A stretch of DNA of 7,513 nucleotides from contig CAMNJK010000073.1 of NCBI GenBank assembly GCA_946541435.1, positions 1 to 7,513 on the forward strand, in the 5' to 3' direction. The number at the start of each line of letters is the position of its first letter. Within the stretch, counting starts at the first letter, position 1. Of the stretch, positions 5,525 through 7,513 are shown piece after piece. The position numbers were made by a program, and so were the translations under genes. The stretch is from an uncultured Bacillota bacterium. GTDB lineage: Bacteria; Bacillota; Clostridia; Peptostreptococcales; Anaerovoracaceae. Under the pieces are notes generated by a model that was given only the letters and a program-made list of their open reading frames with translations, did not search any database and was not told where the DNA came from.

Positions 5525-5554
5525 CCTGTCGCTTCGTTTTTCCTGTCGTTTCCT
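5521..5554. repeat. Two-copy 17-bp tandem repeat
   Basis: The units at 5521-5537 and 5538-5554 match at 15 of 17 positions and share TTTTCCTGTCG. They lie between the terminator and the 3' end of the ATPase gene. A small slippage duplication is the simplest explanation; no function is evident. Confidence 0.6.
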
Positions 5555-5556
5555 TT

Positions 5557-6312
5557 TCAGTTCCCCAGCAGGTCCACGATCTGCCGTTTGTACTCCAGGA
5601 ATTCCTCTGTCAGGTCATAGTCCTTCCGCTGATCCCGGGGGGTCCGGATCCGGATCTCGGACCCGATCCTTCCCGGCTTGTTTCCCGTCATGATGTAGAT
5701 GCGGTCGGACAGGAGGATGGCTTCGTTGATATCATGGGTGATGAAGACCGTGGTCAGACGAATCTTCTCCATCACATCCAGATACCAGCGGTGGATCCTG
5801 CTTTTGGTGATGGTATCCAGGGCCGAGAAGGGTTCATCCAGCAGGGCCACATTGTCCGAAAACATCCAGGTGCGCAGCAGGGCCGCCCGCTGCCGCATGC
5901 CGCCGGACAGCTGTTTGGGGTACATCTTCTGGGTCCCCTCCAGGCCGAATTCCGCGAAGCTCCGGGAGGCCTTCTCCCGGGCTTCTTTTTTTGGGACGCC
6001 CCGGATGCGCAGGGGCAGCGCCACATTATCCTCGATGGTCTTATAGGGCAGGAGCAGGTCCTTCTGCAGCATGTAGCTGATGTGACCCGTGGTCCCGGTG
6101 ATGTCCTTTCCGTCCAGGATCACCTGCCCCTCTGTGGGCTGGTAAATCCCGGCGATGCAGTTGAACAGGGTGGTCTTGCCGCCGCCGGAGACGCCCAGCA
6201 GGCTGACAAGCTCCCCTTCGTCCACCGCGATGGAGATATCCTTGATGATGGTCTCCTCACCGAACCGCATGGTGATGTTTCTGGTTTCCAGTTTGTGTTC
6301 CATGTCTTTCAT
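5557..6312 (-). CDS. ABC transporter ATP-binding protein (SsuB/TauB/ThiZ type)
   Basis: This 251-residue cytoplasmic ATPase energises the uptake system encoded beside it. All ABC motifs are present: Walker A GVSGGGKTT (40-48), Q-loop Q83 (MLQKD), signature LSGGMRQR (135-142), Walker B VALLDEP (155-161), D-loop SALD (163-166) and switch H193 (ITHD). The short C-terminus without a regulatory domain, and the pairing with an NMT1/THI5-like receptor, fit the nitrate/sulfonate/taurine/thiamine-precursor import family. It begins 17 bases after the receptor stop. An AGGAAG overlapping that stop is 13 bases from the first ATG, and ATG at 6303 is an alternative start three residues in. It is the last gene of its operon. 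The transported compound cannot be read from this subunit. Confidence 0.93.
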   Translation of the reverse strand: MKDMEHKLETRNITMRFGEETIIKDISIAVDEGELVSLLGVSGGGKTTLFNCIAGIYQPTEGQVILDGKDITGTTGHISYMLQKDLLLPYKTIEDNVALPLRIRGVPKKEAREKASRSFAEFGLEGTQKMYPKQLSGGMRQRAALLRTWMFSDNVALLDEPFSALDTITKSRIHRWYLDVMEKIRLTTVFITHDINEAILLSDRIYIMTGNKPGRIGSEIRIRTPRDQRKDYDLTEEFLEYKRQIVDLLGN

Positions 6313-6329
6313 TCGCTGTCCGCAGCTTC

Positions 6330-7385
6330 CTATTTGGCCTGGGGCAGATAGTCATTGGTGAATCCGCAGTCTTCCGGGATCGGTTCCTCCACCAGCTCAT
6401 TGTCGTTCAGCCAGTTAAAGAATCTGTTCCAGCGTTCTCCGTCGATCACGCCCCACTGGTCCGCATCCGCCTGATACTGGTCCGCCAGGTATTCCTGGCT
6501 TGCCTTGACCAGTTCTTCATCCAGCTCGGGATTGGCCTGCAGCAGCAGGTCCGCCGCTTCATCCGGATTCTCGATGGCGTATTCGTATCCCCTGCTGACC
6601 GCGTCCAGAAATGCCTTTGCCGTATCCGGATCCTCCTCCAGGAACTGGTCGTTGGCGATGATCACCGGCGAATAGTAATCGAAGGCTTCATCGATATCCC
6701 GGAAGGCGAAATAGTCAAAATCAAATCCCTTGACCTGGGCGTTGATGGCTGCCCATGCATAGTAGACCCAGACGCAGTCGATCCGGCCTGTCTTCAGGGC
6801 CGCCACTTCATCGTCCACATATTCCGGGATCAGCTTCACCTTATCGAAGTCCGCCCCTTCATTCTCCATGCACTGACGGATGGTGGCCTGCTCGATGGGC
6901 AGCTCCCAGGTGGCGTATTTCTTTCCTTCCATGCCGGCGGGCGATGTGATGCCCTTGCCCTTGGCGGACATGATGCCGGAGGTGTTGTGCTGGATCACCG
7001 CTGCCACGGCGGTGATGGGGATGGATTTGGTCTCTCCCTGCAGGGCCGGCGGCATATAATCCTGGAAGGATACGCCGAACTGGGCCTGTCCGGAACCTAC
7101 CATGGCCTCCGCCCCGTCATCGGGCGGCTGCACGATCTCTACGTCAAGACCGGCTTCCTCGAAATATCCCAGTTCCTGGGCCACATAGATGCCGGTGTGA
7201 TTGGTGTTGGGCGTCCAGTCCAGCACGAAGGTCAGCTTGGTGGGTTCTCCGCCCTGATCCGCGCTGTCGCTGTCGGAGCCGCCGCATCCCGTCATGCAAA
7301 AGCTGGCCAGGGCCAGGATGCAGACCAGGACCGCCGGCAGGAGCAGGCTTTTCTTTGATTTCATTTTCATTTTATTCTTCAACAT
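6330..7385 (-). CDS. ABC transporter substrate-binding lipoprotein, NMT1/THI5-like (ThiY type)
   Basis: This 351-residue extracytoplasmic receptor delivers a ligand to the adjacent permease. The basic N-terminus and hydrophobic segment end in lipobox MTGC with C34, followed by a Gly/Ser/Asp linker. The mature part begins LTFVLDWTPNTNHTG (51-65), then YVAQELGYFEEAGLDVEIV, the usual opening of the NMT1/THI5 fold. Close relatives with the LDW-P-N opening bind thiamine pyrimidine precursors (ThiY, N-formyl-aminopyrimidine), and RibY-like members bind riboflavin. Several aromatic residues (VWVYYAW, WNRFFNW) could line a pocket for a flat ring. I chose ATG at 7385 because AAGGAG lies seven to eight bases upstream and the longer frame overlaps the permease gene. 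It starts 23 bases after the permease stop. A pyrimidine ligand is likely but not proven; no thiamine gene is in the window. Confidence 0.9.
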   Translation of the reverse strand: MLKNKMKMKSKKSLLLPAVLVCILALASFCMTGCGGSDSDSADQGGEPTKLTFVLDWTPNTNHTGIYVAQELGYFEEAGLDVEIVQPPDDGAEAMVGSGQAQFGVSFQDYMPPALQGETKSIPITAVAAVIQHNTSGIMSAKGKGITSPAGMEGKKYATWELPIEQATIRQCMENEGADFDKVKLIPEYVDDEVAALKTGRIDCVWVYYAWAAINAQVKGFDFDYFAFRDIDEAFDYYSPVIIANDQFLEEDPDTAKAFLDAVSRGYEYAIENPDEAADLLLQANPELDEELVKASQEYLADQYQADADQWGVIDGERWNRFFNWLNDNELVEEPIPEDCGFTNDYLPQAK

Positions 7386-7408
7386 TGGTATTCTCCTTCG
7401 TTTTGATT

Positions 7409-7513
7409 TTACTTCTGATCTCTGTTCTGCTCCCAGGGCATGCATTTCTTCTGCAGCAGGTTCACCAGCCAGATCAGGAGCAGGCTGATGATGGAGATCA
7501 GGAAGATCACCGC
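7409..7513 (-). CDS. ABC transporter permease, C-terminal fragment
   Basis: Only the last 34 codons lie in the window; the gene continues past the right edge. The frame ends at TAA (7409-7411). It reads as a hydrophobic helix (AVIFLISIISLLLIWLVNLL) followed by a short polar tail containing QKKCMPW. A final membrane helix followed by a short basic segment and a Pro-Trp is typical of ThiX/SsuC-like BPD permeases. Its place directly before the receptor and ATPase makes it the membrane component of the same importer. Too little is visible to assign a substrate. Confidence 0.75.
   Translation of the reverse strand, partial: AVIFLISIISLLLIWLVNLLQKKCMPWEQNRDQK

Overview
The window looks like a GC-rich Clostridia (Bacillota) chromosome. 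The support is strong AGGAGG-type ribosome sites, sigma-A-like promoters, a YerB-type DUF3048 lipoprotein, a ThiXYZ-like ABC transporter with a lipoprotein receptor, and G/C-ending codons in the genes. Genus cannot be set from this sequence. Nothing here is phage, IS, CRISPR or rRNA/tRNA. Positions 1-230 are clearly AT-richer than the rest (about 43% G+C by hand count) and hold several dyads but no recognisable gene.

Layout. (a) 1-230: non-coding or unassigned. (b) 231-3967, minus strand: five closely spaced genes read right to left, larE (PP-loop sulfur transferase), tcdA (E1-like ct6A37 dehydratase), queD (6-carboxy-tetrahydropterin synthase), folE2 (type IB GTP cyclohydrolase) and an EcsC-family gene. 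A promoter lies before larE and a second, internal one before queD. (c) 3968-4167: divergent control region with two opposed promoters, a plus-facing intrinsic terminator, a GC hairpin in the larE leader, and an inverted copy of the larE translation start. (d) 4168-5454, plus strand: DUF3048 lipoprotein, ending at a strong and probably shared terminator (5488-5524). (e) 5557-7513, minus strand: an ABC uptake operon (permease C-terminus, NMT1/THI5-like lipoprotein receptor, ATPase), cut by the right edge.

How the genes fit together. FolE2 makes 7,8-dihydroneopterin triphosphate, which is the substrate of QueD, so that pair covers the first two steps of queuosine precursor synthesis. TcdA modifies t6A37 in tRNAs, so two neighbouring functions concern anticodon-loop modification. 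LarE is known for sulfur insertion into the nickel-pincer nucleotide, but larB, larC and larA are not in view. The three-cysteine pattern (C96, C99, C176) suggests an iron-sulfur, catalytic version of LarE. The ABC transporter probably imports a thiamine pyrimidine precursor or a similar heterocycle.

I do not see a clear undescribed system. The most interesting items are the larE control region, the three-cysteine LarE next to tcdA, the palindrome placed inside the queD promoter spacer, and the helical insertion in the DUF3048 protein. Four starts were moved downstream of the longest ORF (folE2, tcdA, DUF3048, receptor) because of ribosome-binding-site placement.
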